NCBI RefSeq assembly: GCF_900129965.1 | Contig: NZ_FQXM01000032.1 | Coordinates: forward strand, 1 to 41,151 | DNA from: Clostridium grantii DSM 8605 | Lineage (GTDB): Bacteria; Bacillota; Clostridia; Clostridiales; Clostridiaceae | Length of the DNA stretch: 41,151 bases | Direction of reading: 5' to 3' | Part shown: positions 1 through 8,135 of the stretch, piece after piece | Layout of the letters: every line of letters starts with the position of its first letter | Position numbering within the stretch: the first letter of the stretch is position 1 | Made by a program: the position numbers and the translations under genes | Notes under the pieces: model-generated | What the model was told of the DNA's origin: nothing | The model's database searches: none | What the model saw: only the letters and a program-made list of their open reading frames with translations

Positions 1-55
1 TACAAAATCTCCATGCTTCTAGGAGTTTTGGACATGTATAAATTAACATTTGAAC
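1..55 (+). repeat. Nested-hairpin dispersed element, copy 1 (cut by window edge)
   Basis: Shares the core CAAAATCTCC ... GGAGTTTTGGAC ... ATAAATTAA with copies at 10488-10557 and 29079-29146. The inner stem here is CTCC/GGAG. The left arm lies outside the window. Not part of any gene I can recognise. Confidence 0.6.
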
Positions 56-97
56 TGAAAACCCTATAGCAAAAAAACAATGAAATATTAAAGAATT

Positions 98-199
98 GTC
101 GAGAATGCGTTAGAAAAGGGATATAGTTTAGATATTATCACAGAAATATTAGGTGTATCTGCTGATGAAGTAGAAAAGGTGAAAAATAATTTGAGATGA
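98..199 (+). pseudogene. C-terminal remnant of an Rpn-family nuclease
   Basis: An open stretch of 33 codons with no start codon encodes a tail ending in LGVSADEVEKVKNNLR before a TGA stop. This matches in style the C-terminal helix pair of Rpn (PD-(D/E)XK, Transposase_31) proteins, and resembles the tail of the intact Rpn gene at 6519-7520 (EEIIELTEVPIAEVKQLI). The nuclease domain is absent, so this is a leftover of a deleted gene, adjacent to a dispersed hairpin element. Family assignment is inferred from the tail alone. Confidence 0.55.
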
Positions 200-248
200 A
201 GGTACATGAAAATCTGTGAGATGAAAATTATAAAAAATAGAAGTAATT

Positions 249-276
249 AAAAAACTGCCCACAATGGCAGTTTTTT
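249..276 (+). terminator. Rho-independent terminator of the AACTGCC family
   Basis: An 11-bp perfect stem AAAAAACTGCC / GGCAGTTTTTT encloses the loop CACAAT, and the 3' arm doubles as the U-run. The preceding AGAAGTAATTA also precedes the terminator at 11773-11794. It is one of five near-identical stems in the window. Confidence 0.75.
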
Positions 277-512
277 AATTTTACTAGAAAAACAAAGAAA
301 AATCACTGAAAAAAATTAAGTTTACACTACATGGTTCGACAAGAAAAAAATACAAATTATGATAACATAGAATAAGATGAAACAAAAAAAATATTCACTT
401 CGTAGTTCAATATGGAAACTATTGAATAAGCATTGGAAAATAATTTTTCATCAAGGAACTTTCATAATGGAGTCAGGGGTAAGACTTCTTGAGGAGAATC
501 TTAGGGAATTAG

Positions 513-1539
513 CTACAAAATAAATTCCTATTAGGGCTTACAGCAACACCAGATAGACTTGATAACAAAGATGTATTTGCCATATGCGATTATAATACAG
601 TTTATGAAATAGGATTAAAAAAAGCTATTAATAAAGATTATTTAGTTCCCTTTATATACTACGGAATTTATTACACCACAGATTATGATCAAGTTCAATT
701 TAAAAATGGAAAATACAATGACAAGGAATTAGAAGAAGCTCTTATGATTAATAAAAGAGCAGAACTGCTTATGAATAATTATAAAAAGTTTAATTCTAAA
801 AGAGCCATGGGTTTTTGCACTAGTAAAGCTCATGGTGAGTACATGGCAAAATTCTTTAATGAAAATGGGGTCCCTTCTTGTGCTGTTTATAGCGGTATTA
901 ATGGAGAAAACGCTTTAGATAGAGCAGAAGCTTTATCGAAATTTAGGAATAAAGAAATTAATGTAATGTTCTCAGTGGACATGTTTAATGAAGGCTTAGA
1001 TATTCCCTTAATTGATTTGGTAATGTTTCTAAGACCAACTCAATCACCAACCATATTTTTTCAGCAATTAGGCAGAGGATTAAGAAAAGCTACTGGTAAA
1101 AAATATTTAAACGTATTGGACTTTATAGGAAACTATAAAAAAGCAGTATTAGTTCCTTTCTTATTAACAGGGGACACCACACTTATAAGAAATAGAAGTA
1201 ATACAAGGCTACTTCCAAAAGAAGAAGAATACCCAGCAAGTTAAATATATTCAAAAACTATTTTAAATTTCTTAATGATATGAATGAATTAGTAGAAGAA
1301 GAAAAAACGCTTATAGAAACTATAGCCATAGACTTTATTAATATGCTAGAGAAAATCCTGTTAAGTATTTAGAAAAAAGCGAAGGGAAATTCTTTTATAG
1401 AGATGGGAAAGCGTTTTGTTTGGTGGAAGAATTGGGAAAATATGTGGATAACTTAGCTTTTGGAAAACATTTTGTGGATGTATTGGAGTTTAGGGTTGGG
1501 GAGTATTATAGGAATAGGATAGATAGAGAACAAAGGTAA
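513..1539 (+). pseudogene. Decayed SF2 DEAD/DEAH-box helicase
   Basis: Reading from 513, the frame encodes the SF2 motif LLGLTATPDRLD, a linker, and from 744 a helicase C-terminal domain with MFNEGLDIP (motif V) and QQLGRGLRK (motif VI). The frame stops at 1244. Coding homology continues in a shifted frame to about 1350 and in a third frame to the stop at 1537-1539 (tail FVDVLEFRVGEYYRNRIDREQR, shown only as far as needed). The Walker A half is missing, and a TAG at 510-512 precedes the readable part. So there is an N-terminal deletion plus at least two frameshifts. The longest intact piece (744-1244, 166 residues) should not be taken as a functional gene. The layout resembles restriction-type or DUF3427-type helicases; the exact parent is uncertain. 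Confidence 0.75.
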
Positions 1540-1584
1540 AAGCTGTTTGAAGTTAAACTTTATTATAAAAGAGAGGGATAAAAC

Positions 1585-4044
1585 ATGCTATTAAATGTAG
1601 AACAAAAGAAGTTAATCAATTTAAAACCTAATGGTCATAATTTAATAAAAGGTGTAGCAGGATCAGGGAAAACGACTGTAGCTATTCAAAGAATACCTTT
1701 TCTTTTAAATCATTATTGTGAAGGAAAAGAAGACTCTATCTTAATGGTAACTTTTAATAAAACCTTGGTAAATTATATTGAATACTTGTACAAAAAAGTG
1801 GAAAGTAACGAACAAATATCTTTTCATAATTTATTAAATGAAAAAGCTAAAAATGAAAATAAAGTTGAAATTATTAATATAGATAGAATTTTATATAGAT
1901 ATTTTATTGATAATATGAAGGGAAATCACTTGAATCTTAAGATAGTTTCAGATAATAGGATTATTCACTCTAGTTTGAGAAAAGCTATAAATACTGTTAA
2001 GAAAAATTATCCAGGAGAAAAAATTTTAAATGAAGATCACTTACAATTTATACAAGGGGAAATTGAATGGATAAAATCTTGTAATTATTGCGAGCTTTCC
2101 GAATATATGAATGTTGATAGAGTAGGTAGAGCTACCACTAATAATATGAATCACCCCTCAAAGCTCAGAAAAAATTCTCCAATAAGAGAAGCTTTATATG
2201 AAGTTATGATTGTTCATAAAGAGAATTTGTTGAATCAGGGATATGTTGATATGAAAGATATGAATTTATATGCCCTTCAACAAGCAAAAAAATCTCCTAA
2301 AAAGAAATACACTCATATCATCGTTGATGAAAGTCAGGATTTAACAAAGGTTCAATTAGATTTTCTCAGATGTTTGTATAAGGATGAAGAATATTCAAGT
2401 ATTACCTTCGTTGCAGATATAGCTCAAAATATTTACCCTCATAGTTGGTTAGTTAAAGGAAGAAGTTTTTCTACCATTGGATTTGATATGAAGGGAAAAA
2501 GTAATATTCTATCTAAAAACTATAGAACCACAACACAAATTGCAGAGTGTGCTTATAGTTTAGTAAAAGAAGATGTTAATATAATTGAAGATGAAAATTA
2601 TGTTGAGCCATCATTAATAGATAGACAAGGAGCTTATCCACTATATAAGGCTTTTAATTCGCCAGAGGAAGAAGTTAAATATATTATAGAAATTATCAAA
2701 GGTAATTTGTTGAAAAAATATCAAATGAAAGATATAGCTATTATTGCAAAATTTAAAAATATGTTTAATAACTACGAGAAAATTTTTAAAGAGAATAATT
2801 TAGAAGCTACAATGATAAATGGAGATAAAAATGCTTTTGAGGAGAATTCTATAAAATTGATAACAATGCACTCTATAAAAGGATTAGAGTTTAAAGTTGT
2901 TTTTATTGTAGGATTAAATAAAGGAGTTATACCATTTTTATCAAATAATGAAGTGTCGGATATTGAATATCAGAAATCTATTGAAAGAAAAATTTTATAT
3001 GTGGGCATGACCAGAGCAAATGAATTACTTTACTTAACTTCAAATGCAGTACCTTCTGAATTTGTAAGTGATATTAATCCTAAATATCTTAAAAGCAAAG
3101 AAGAATCCAAGTTTAGTGTATTTTATTCCGTTAATGTTAAAAATTATCTTTTTAAAAAAGAGATTTATGACTTATTTAGTAAAGAGGAAAAAGTAAGACA
3201 ATGGGTTATAAAAGAGCTGATGGATAATTACAATTATCCCGAAGAACTGATAGAAATAGAATATAATGTGAATTGTTTTTCAAAAACAGGTTTAGTTGAT
3301 ATTGCTGTTCATATATATGATGGAAAAGATAAAATTCCATTTATATTTATAGAAACAAAAGCTGCTAATCTAGGTATAAATACGGCCAAAGCTCAATTGA
3401 TTAGCTATATGAGTAATAACTTAAGCGTTAAATATGGTATAGCTACTGATGGAAATGATTTGATTATCATAGATAAAGAGGGAAAATCAATTAAGGATAT
3501 CCCAACTTTTAATTCGTCAATGATGAGATCCACTTTGGAAAGTATTAAATTTTCTTATAGTAATAATGAAGCTAATTATGAAATACTTAGGGATAATTCT
3601 ATATCTAAAGAAATTACAGTTATCTCACATGGGGAAAGTATCAATTACAATGAAAATCAATTAATTAATATTAATTGTTACGGTAGCATTGCAGCAGGAA
3701 TACCTATTCATATGAATGAAACAATAGAAAATTCTTTTTTTATTCCAAAACAATGGATTAGTGAAAGTAAAGAGTATTTTATTTTAAAAGTCAAAGGGGA
3801 TAGCATGATAGATGCAAATATAAATTCTGGAGACTATGTTTTACTACAATCACAAATCACCGCAGAAAACAGACAAATAGTAGCAGTTTCTCAAGATGGT
3901 TGTGCTACCTTAAAACGATATATAAAAATGGGAAGTACCGTTTTGTTGATGCCAGAAAATCCAGCTTATGAGCCTATACAAATAACATCAGATGAGGCAA
4001 GAATACTTGGAGTTATGGTGGGTAAGTTTGAATGGAGTAAGTAA
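1585..4044 (+). CDS. UvrD-type helicase - HsdR_N-like nuclease - LexA-type S24 self-cleaving fusion
   Basis: Predicted 819-residue protein with three parts. (1) SF1A helicase, residues about 1-510: Walker A GVAGSGKTT (23-31), Walker B IIVDESQD (245-252), motif V LITMHSIKGLEF (425-436), motif VI YVGMTRA (472-478). (2) HsdR_N/PD-(D/E)XK-like segment, about 525-640: D572, E590-T-K592 and Q604, the expected nuclease pattern. (3) S24/LexA-type domain, about 693-819: candidate cleavage bond A704-G705 in SIAAGIP, nucleophile S740 in KGDSM, lysine K777 in TLKRY. The Ser-Lys spacing is 37 residues, as in LexA (S119/K156) and UmuD (S60/K97). The start is fixed by GAGAGGG at 1571-1577, 7 nt before ATG. 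No upstream partner is intact; the gene follows a dead helicase. A DNA end-processing or repair/defence enzyme whose intact form is switched by RecA-like or other stimulated autocleavage is my inference. I saw no SOS box upstream. Confidence 0.9.
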   Translation: MLLNVEQKKLINLKPNGHNLIKGVAGSGKTTVAIQRIPFLLNHYCEGKEDSILMVTFNKTLVNYIEYLYKKVESNEQISFHNLLNEKAKNENKVEIINIDRILYRYFIDNMKGNHLNLKIVSDNRIIHSSLRKAINTVKKNYPGEKILNEDHLQFIQGEIEWIKSCNYCELSEYMNVDRVGRATTNNMNHPSKLRKNSPIREALYEVMIVHKENLLNQGYVDMKDMNLYALQQAKKSPKKKYTHIIVDESQDLTKVQLDFLRCLYKDEEYSSITFVADIAQNIYPHSWLVKGRSFSTIGFDMKGKSNILSKNYRTTTQIAECAYSLVKEDVNIIEDENYVEPSLIDRQGAYPLYKAFNSPEEEVKYIIEIIKGNLLKKYQMKDIAIIAKFKNMFNNYEKIFKENNLEATMINGDKNAFEENSIKLITMHSIKGLEFKVVFIVGLNKGVIPFLSNNEVSDIEYQKSIERKILYVGMTRANELLYLTSNAVPSEFVSDINPKYLKSKEESKFSVFYSVNVKNYLFKKEIYDLFSKEEKVRQWVIKELMDNYNYPEELIEIEYNVNCFSKTGLVDIAVHIYDGKDKIPFIFIETKAANLGINTAKAQLISYMSNNLSVKYGIATDGNDLIIIDKEGKSIKDIPTFNSSMMRSTLESIKFSYSNNEANYEILRDNSISKEITVISHGESINYNENQLININCYGSIAAGIPIHMNETIENSFFIPKQWISESKEYFILKVKGDSMIDANINSGDYVLLQSQITAENRQIVAVSQDGCATLKRYIKMGSTVLLMPENPAYEPIQITSDEARILGVMVGKFEWSK

Positions 4045-4151
4045 TCTATATATCATAAAGCAAGTATTAATTTGTCCACTTCATTTACAAATTAATTCAA
4101 AGATCACTAAGGGTAAATAATTTTTTATTAACATTAATTAAACAATGAATG

Positions 4152-4190
4152 GCAACAAAAACTGTGAATAAAATGAACGATTTTTGTTGC
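4152..4190 (+). repeat. GCAACAAAAA palindromic element, copy A (internally deleted)
   Basis: 39 bp with the terminal inverted repeat GCAACAAAAA / TTTTTGTTGC of the family but without the central GGGGTCAGG part. It lies just beyond one end of the 247-bp inverted repeat. The rest of the gap 4045-4196 shows no gene. Confidence 0.7.
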
Positions 4191-4193
4191 TAA

Positions 4194-4221
4194 TAAAAAA
4201 AACTGCCACTTTAGGCAGTTT
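4194..4221 (-). terminator. Terminator of the chemoreceptor gene (AACTGCC family)
   Basis: On the minus strand, AAACTGCC - TAAAGT - GGCAGTTT followed by a U-run, 43 bp after the stop codon of the methyl-accepting protein. It is mostly inside the 247-bp inverted repeat, so the same stem recurs at 11773-11794. Confidence 0.8.
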
Positions 4222-4446
4222 CTAATTACTTCTATATAATTTTCCTACTAAATGAAATCATGTTTATTTCTTTAAGTTAAAACCAGCTACTTGTTGCTTT
4301 AGCATTGCTGCTTGACTTGATAATTCTTCACTTGCAGCAGCGGTTTCTTCTGATGTAGCTGAAGTACTTTGAACAACATTTGCAATTTGAAGGATTCCTT
4401 GATTTATTTGATTAATTCCAATAGACTGTTCATTTGAGGATACTGC
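4200..4446 (-). repeat. Perfect 247-bp inverted repeat, left copy
   Basis: I compared this stretch base by base with 11548-11794: it is the exact reverse complement with no mismatch or gap. It spans the last 61 codons of the chemoreceptor gene, its 3' untranslated region and the terminator stem. Identity in the non-coding part as well as the coding part points to a recent copy or gene conversion. Confidence 0.9.
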
Positions 4447-6114
4447 AATGCTTTCTATCAAATCAGATGCTTTGGAAATTTCAATAACAATATTTTTTAA
4501 AGCGTCTGCCGTATCTGTAGAAATATTTGCTCCTTGGTTTACTGTTTTTAATGAATTTTCAATCATTATAGAGATTTCTTTAGTAGCATTAGCTGAACGA
4601 GTAGCCAAATTTCTCACTTCTTCAGCAACCACTGCAAACCCTTTACCATGTTGACCAGCTCTTGCTGCTTCTACAGCTGCATTTAAAGCTAATATATTAG
4701 TTTTAAATGCAATATCATCAATAACTTTAATTATTTTAGAAATGTTATTTGAAGAATTATTAATGTCAGTCATTGAATTTAATAAGCCTTGCATTTGTTT
4801 ATCACATATAGTTGTATAGTAATTAGCATTTTCTACAACTTTTTTAGCAGTAGTAGCATTTTTAGCATTTTCAATGGTCTGTGAAGAAATCTCTTCAATA
4901 GAAGCAGATAATTGCTCTACCGAACTTGCTTGTTCTGTTGCTCCTTGTGCTAGTGATGTACTAGAATCAGATACTTGAATTGCACCTGCTGAAACTTGTT
5001 CAGAAGACGCATTAATATTATTAATTAACATATTCATAGTATTCACCATTTCATAGAAAGATTTGCTTAGAATTATTATTTCATCTTTTGTATTATCAGT
5101 TTCATTGATATCAAAATCATCTATATATAAATCTCCATTAGAAATTTTATTGGAAGCTTCCATTATTTTTTCTAAGGGTTTTGATATTACATTTAAACTA
5201 AAAAAGAAAATGAAAACAGAGATTACTATTAAAACTACTACAGAAATTACAAATATTAAAAATATTATTTCATTCATTTTTTTTACAGCATCTGACTTTA
5301 ATTGACCTGAAAAAACAACGCCTATTACATCATTATTAGTATTCATTAAAGGCATATATGAACAAATGTAAGGCATGTCCAATATCTCTGCTTCTGCTAT
5401 ATACTGTTCTTTATCTTCCAAAATCTTTTTTGCTATGGCTGGATTTAGTTGAGTACCTACCACTCTTTCACCGTTTTTTATGATTGTAGTATTCAATCGT
5501 ACATCATTTAGAAATATTGTTAAATCAGTTTTGTATATTTTCTTTGAATTATCTAATATATCCACATTAGATAATTCAAAACCGGTAGAAATAACCCCAA
5601 TTATTTCTTTATTCATATTAATAATGGGGGATCCTGTTACAGCCAATAATTCTTGAGAATCAATATTTTCTAAAGTAGTATAAACGTTACCTTCTAACGC
5701 CTTTTGAATATTAATTTGATTTATAATGCTATCTCCTGATTCATTTGGCGTATTAGTTCTGTATAAAACCAGACCATTCTTATCTGTTACAGTAATAAAA
5801 TCTACATTTAAATCTTTAGATATAATTGTTAATATATCTCTTAATCCATCTGCATTACCTTCATCCATATATTTTACAATATCAGGATTTTGGGAAATTA
5901 ACTTTGATAAATTTGAAGACTCATTTTTATATTTTTCAATAATTTCATTGAGCCCTTCCATACCTTTTATAGCTTGTTCTTTATTTACATTTATAGTATA
6001 ATTTTCGAATTGTACAATTATTACCCCAACAATTAATGAAATGGTAATAATAAAAGCGGGTACTAAAAAACTCATTATTTTATTACGCATTGAAAGCTTT
6101 TTAAAAAATCTCAT
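4264..6114 (-). CDS. Methyl-accepting chemotaxis protein with extracellular Cache domain
   Basis: 616 residues. Membrane segment 1 spans about 14-35, an extracellular Cache-type sensor about 36-275, membrane segment 2 about 281-305, HAMP about 306-360, and the cytoplasmic signalling domain 370-616. The signalling tip carries the conserved NAAVEAARAGQHGKGFAVVA stretch that contacts CheA/CheW. It should sense an unidentified small ligand and modulate the chemotaxis kinase. The protein ends in QQVAGFNLKK, without a CheR/CheB tethering pentapeptide. The start is supported by AGGAGG just upstream. It is monocistronic, with its own terminator. Its last 61 codons are duplicated, inverted, at 11548-11730. 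No chemotaxis kinase genes are in the window. Confidence 0.95.
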   Translation of the reverse strand: MRFFKKLSMRNKIMSFLVPAFIITISLIVGVIIVQFENYTINVNKEQAIKGMEGLNEIIEKYKNESSNLSKLISQNPDIVKYMDEGNADGLRDILTIISKDLNVDFITVTDKNGLVLYRTNTPNESGDSIINQINIQKALEGNVYTTLENIDSQELLAVTGSPIINMNKEIIGVISTGFELSNVDILDNSKKIYKTDLTIFLNDVRLNTTIIKNGERVVGTQLNPAIAKKILEDKEQYIAEAEILDMPYICSYMPLMNTNNDVIGVVFSGQLKSDAVKKMNEIIFLIFVISVVVLIVISVFIFFFSLNVISKPLEKIMEASNKISNGDLYIDDFDINETDNTKDEIIILSKSFYEMVNTMNMLINNINASSEQVSAGAIQVSDSSTSLAQGATEQASSVEQLSASIEEISSQTIENAKNATTAKKVVENANYYTTICDKQMQGLLNSMTDINNSSNNISKIIKVIDDIAFKTNILALNAAVEAARAGQHGKGFAVVAEEVRNLATRSANATKEISIMIENSLKTVNQGANISTDTADALKNIVIEISKASDLIESIAVSSNEQSIGINQINQGILQIANVVQSTSATSEETAAASEELSSQAAMLKQQVAGFNLKK

Positions 6115-6298
6115 ATATTTAGTCCTCCTCTTTCTGTGATAAAATTTTATAAATAATATTATTCTACAAATAAATCAAATTATATCAAAAAATAAATAAT
6201 AAATATGTATAATTGTAAATATACTTATTCGTAATATATCATATCTTGCCGAAAATTAAAATGATTTTCTGTGATTTATACTTTCCTCTCAACTAATG

Positions 6299-6377
6299 GC
6301 AACAAAAACTGTTCCAGTTTTTGTGAGGGGTCAGGTACTTTACAAAAATTGTAAATAAAATGAACGATTTTTCTTGC
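6299..6377 (+). repeat. GCAACAAAAA palindromic element, copy B
   Basis: A full 79-bp copy: GCAACAAAAACTG, an inner stem CTGTTCCAG, GGGGTCAGG, then ACAAAAATTGT and the closing TTTTTCTTGC (one mismatch from the family's TTTTTGTTGC). It occupies the middle of the 404-bp gap 6115-6518 between the divergent chemoreceptor and Rpn genes. The rest of the gap is AT-rich and must hold both promoters. Confidence 0.8.
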
Positions 6378-6518
6378 TACTAACAGATATAAATTGTGTC
6401 TACAAAGATGGTTTATAATAAGAAAATAGGCTATAATTAAATATAAGAAGACATTATAAATAACACCACAGTATATAGTTGAACTGAAATACTTATTAAA
6501 CATAAGGAGCAATATTTA

Positions 6519-7520
6519 ATGAAAAAAGATATAAATAATATTCATGACAAAAGCTATAAAGATTTATATTCTAATAAAGAAGTGTTTATAGATTTAGTTA
6601 AAGAAATGCTCAAAGCTTCATGGGCAAGTGAGCTTACTGTAGATAATTTGGTACTTATAAATAAATCTTATATTTCATCAGATTATGAAGAAACAGAGTC
6701 AGATATAGTTTACAAGGCCACAATAGGCGATAAAGAAGTTATATTTTATGTACTATTAGAATTTCAATCAACAATTGATTATAGAATGCCATTAAGATTA
6801 TTCTTTTATATAAGTGAAATATTGAGGGAATATGCAAAAAATGATAATCAAAAATCATATGATAAAAACATAACCATACCTGCAGTAATTCCCATAGTTC
6901 TTTATAACGGAAAGAAAGTATGGGATGTACCACAAAGATTTAGGGATATTGTAAGTGGTAGCGAATTATTTGGAAATAGCATAATAGATTTTGAATATAG
7001 TATTTTTGATGTAAATAACAAATACACTAAAGAAGATTTAATTAGGAACAAAAATATAAGCTCTGCCATATTTTTGTTAGATCAGAAAATAGATGCGGAA
7101 GAATTTATTGAAAGAATAAAGGCTATAGCATTATTCTTTGCTAACCTAACGGATAAAGATAGAATGGTTTTAAAGCATTGGATAGGAAATACTGCGGAAC
7201 CACAGTTAGCAGAGGCTGCGAAAAAGATATTAGATGCAAATAAAGAGGAGGTAGAGAAAATGGTTGCAAATAATGCTTTTCTGCTTAAACAGATGAAGGA
7301 AGAAGCTAAAAAAGAAGGAATTAAAGAAGGAATTAAAGAAGGAATTAAAGAAGGAATTAAAGAAGGAATTAAAGAAGGAATTGAAGAAAAAGCTATTAAA
7401 ATAGCAAAAAAAATGATATTACGTGGTAAGAGCATTGAGGAGATTATTGAATTAACAGAAGTCCCAATAGCAGAAGTTAAACAATTAATAAAAGAACTTC
7501 AAAAAACCAACAAAATCTAA
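6519..7520 (+). CDS. Rpn-family recombination-promoting nuclease
   Basis: 333 residues of the Rpn/Transposase_31 family, PD-(D/E)XK endonucleases linked to RecA-independent recombination and, in E. coli, to phage defence. The active-site pattern is visible: D62 in ESDIVYKA, then E81-F-Q83 in VLLEFQS, followed by the family hallmark DYRMPLRLFFYI. The C-terminal third is a charged helical tail with six GIKE repeats. The start ATG follows AAGGAGCAA. A strong internal ribosome site and in-frame ATG at 7260 suggest a second, short product (separate entry). Two further Rpn remnants (98-199, 7639-7842) lie in the window, so the family is expanding and decaying here. Confidence 0.93.
   Translation: MKKDINNIHDKSYKDLYSNKEVFIDLVKEMLKASWASELTVDNLVLINKSYISSDYEETESDIVYKATIGDKEVIFYVLLEFQSTIDYRMPLRLFFYISEILREYAKNDNQKSYDKNITIPAVIPIVLYNGKKVWDVPQRFRDIVSGSELFGNSIIDFEYSIFDVNNKYTKEDLIRNKNISSAIFLLDQKIDAEEFIERIKAIALFFANLTDKDRMVLKHWIGNTAEPQLAEAAKKILDANKEEVEKMVANNAFLLKQMKEEAKKEGIKEGIKEGIKEGIKEGIKEGIEEKAIKIAKKMILRGKSIEEIIELTEVPIAEVKQLIKELQKTNKI
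7245..7262 (+). promoter_or_regulatory. Internal Shine-Dalgarno and start inside the Rpn gene
   Basis: GAGGAGGT (7245-7252) is a near-perfect anti-16S match, placed 7 nt before an ATG at 7260 that is in frame with the Rpn gene (codon 248). It is stronger than the site that starts the full-length gene. Confidence 0.75.
7260..7520 (+). CDS. Nested short C-terminal Rpn product (RpnS-like candidate antitoxin)
   Basis: 86 residues starting MVANNAFLLKQMKEE, in the same frame and with the same stop as the full-length gene. It lacks the nuclease domain and consists of the repeat-containing helical tail. In E. coli, short proteins made from within rpn genes bind and block the toxic full-length nuclease. 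The position and quality of the internal ribosome site fit that arrangement. The role is inferred; what is seen is the strong site and start. Confidence 0.6.
   Translation: MVANNAFLLKQMKEEAKKEGIKEGIKEGIKEGIKEGIKEGIEEKAIKIAKKMILRGKSIEEIIELTEVPIAEVKQLIKELQKTNKI
7311..7382 (+). repeat. Six perfect 12-bp tandem repeats inside the Rpn gene
   Basis: The unit AAAGAAGGAATT occurs six times without a mismatch and encodes a run of KEGI repeats. Changes in copy number would stay in frame and lengthen or shorten the helical tail of both the long and the nested product. Confidence 0.95.
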
Positions 7521-7638
7521 TTTAAGATAAATATAGAAAAATACTGAAATCAAGTTCGGCATCCATATCAAGACTAGCAAGAAAGTTAACTATTGTATAA
7601 TTAATATAGGAAGATGAATAATTACTTACAGATATGAA

Positions 7639-7842
7639 GTGAATTCAATGGAAAATTCAATGGAAAATTCAAATAAATTAATAAGATTTGATTGGTTTAT
7701 AAAGAAAATGTTAAGAGATAAAAGTAACTTTAACGTGTTAGAAGGATTGTTAACAGCGTTACTTAAAAAAGATATTGTTAGTTTAAATATTTTAGAGAGT
7801 GAAGGAAATCAAATAAGTGAAAAAATAAATATAATTACCTGA
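7639..7842 (+). pseudogene. N-terminal fragment of a second Rpn-type protein
   Basis: 67 codons. After a repetitive start (MENSMENSN), KLIRFDWFIKKMLRDKSNF followed by VLEGLLTALLKKDI and ILESEGNQ matches the N-terminus of PD-(D/E)XK/Rpn-type proteins that normally continue for about 250 more residues. Coding stops at 7842 and the palindromic element copy C begins 12 bp later, so the gene appears to have been cut at the element. The start is either GTG 7639 or ATG 7648, both with poor ribosome sites. Unlikely to be functional. Confidence 0.7.
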
Positions 7843-7853
7843 TGTTTTAGATT

Positions 7854-7930
7854 AACAAAAATTGCTCATTTAATTTACAATTTTTGTAAGGGGTCTGACC
7901 CCTTACAAAAACTGGAACAGTTTTTGTTGC
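7854..7930 (-). repeat. GCAACAAAAA palindromic element, copy C
   Basis: Reverse orientation, 77 bp. It contains GGGGTCTGACCCC at the centre and CAAAAACTGGAACAGTTTTTG near the right end. It separates the Rpn fragment from a short unidentified reading frame. Confidence 0.8.
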
Positions 7931-7945
7931 TACAAATATATACCC

Positions 7946-8092
7946 ATGCATAGCAAATGTTTTATTGGCAAGCCTGTGGACTTTAGTCTGGATTTTGATT
8001 GTAGAAAAGAATTCAGATTACTTTCCATAGTTGAATTTCAAAAATATAAGCTGTATAATGATTTTATCATTGGAAAAGCGTTAAGATGTTAA
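7946..8092 (+). other. Short unidentified reading frame, probably a remnant
   Basis: 48 codons beginning MHSKCFIGKPVDFSLDF and ending FIIGKALRC. There is no ribosome site, and it directly follows palindromic element copy C. The amino-acid composition is plausible for a real protein end, so it may be the tail of a gene cut by the element. I do not recognise the family. The gap 7843-8135 holds nothing else apparent. Confidence 0.3.
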
Positions 8093-8135
8093 TATTTTTT
8101 TACATTTAAATCATTGATATATAGAGGTGAAATAT

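Noticed and set aside
1480..1584. A LexA-type SOS box before the helicase-S24 gene
   Set aside because: I looked for GAAC-N4-GTTC type sites and found none, so no claim of LexA control is made.
6276..6512. A minus-strand reading frame of 78 codons
   Set aside because: It runs through palindromic element copy B and the Rpn promoter gap, with no ribosome site or recognisable protein.
7082..7435. A minus-strand reading frame of 117 codons with IPSL repeats
   Set aside because: It is the complement of the 12-bp repeat array in the Rpn gene; repeat structure keeps it open by chance.
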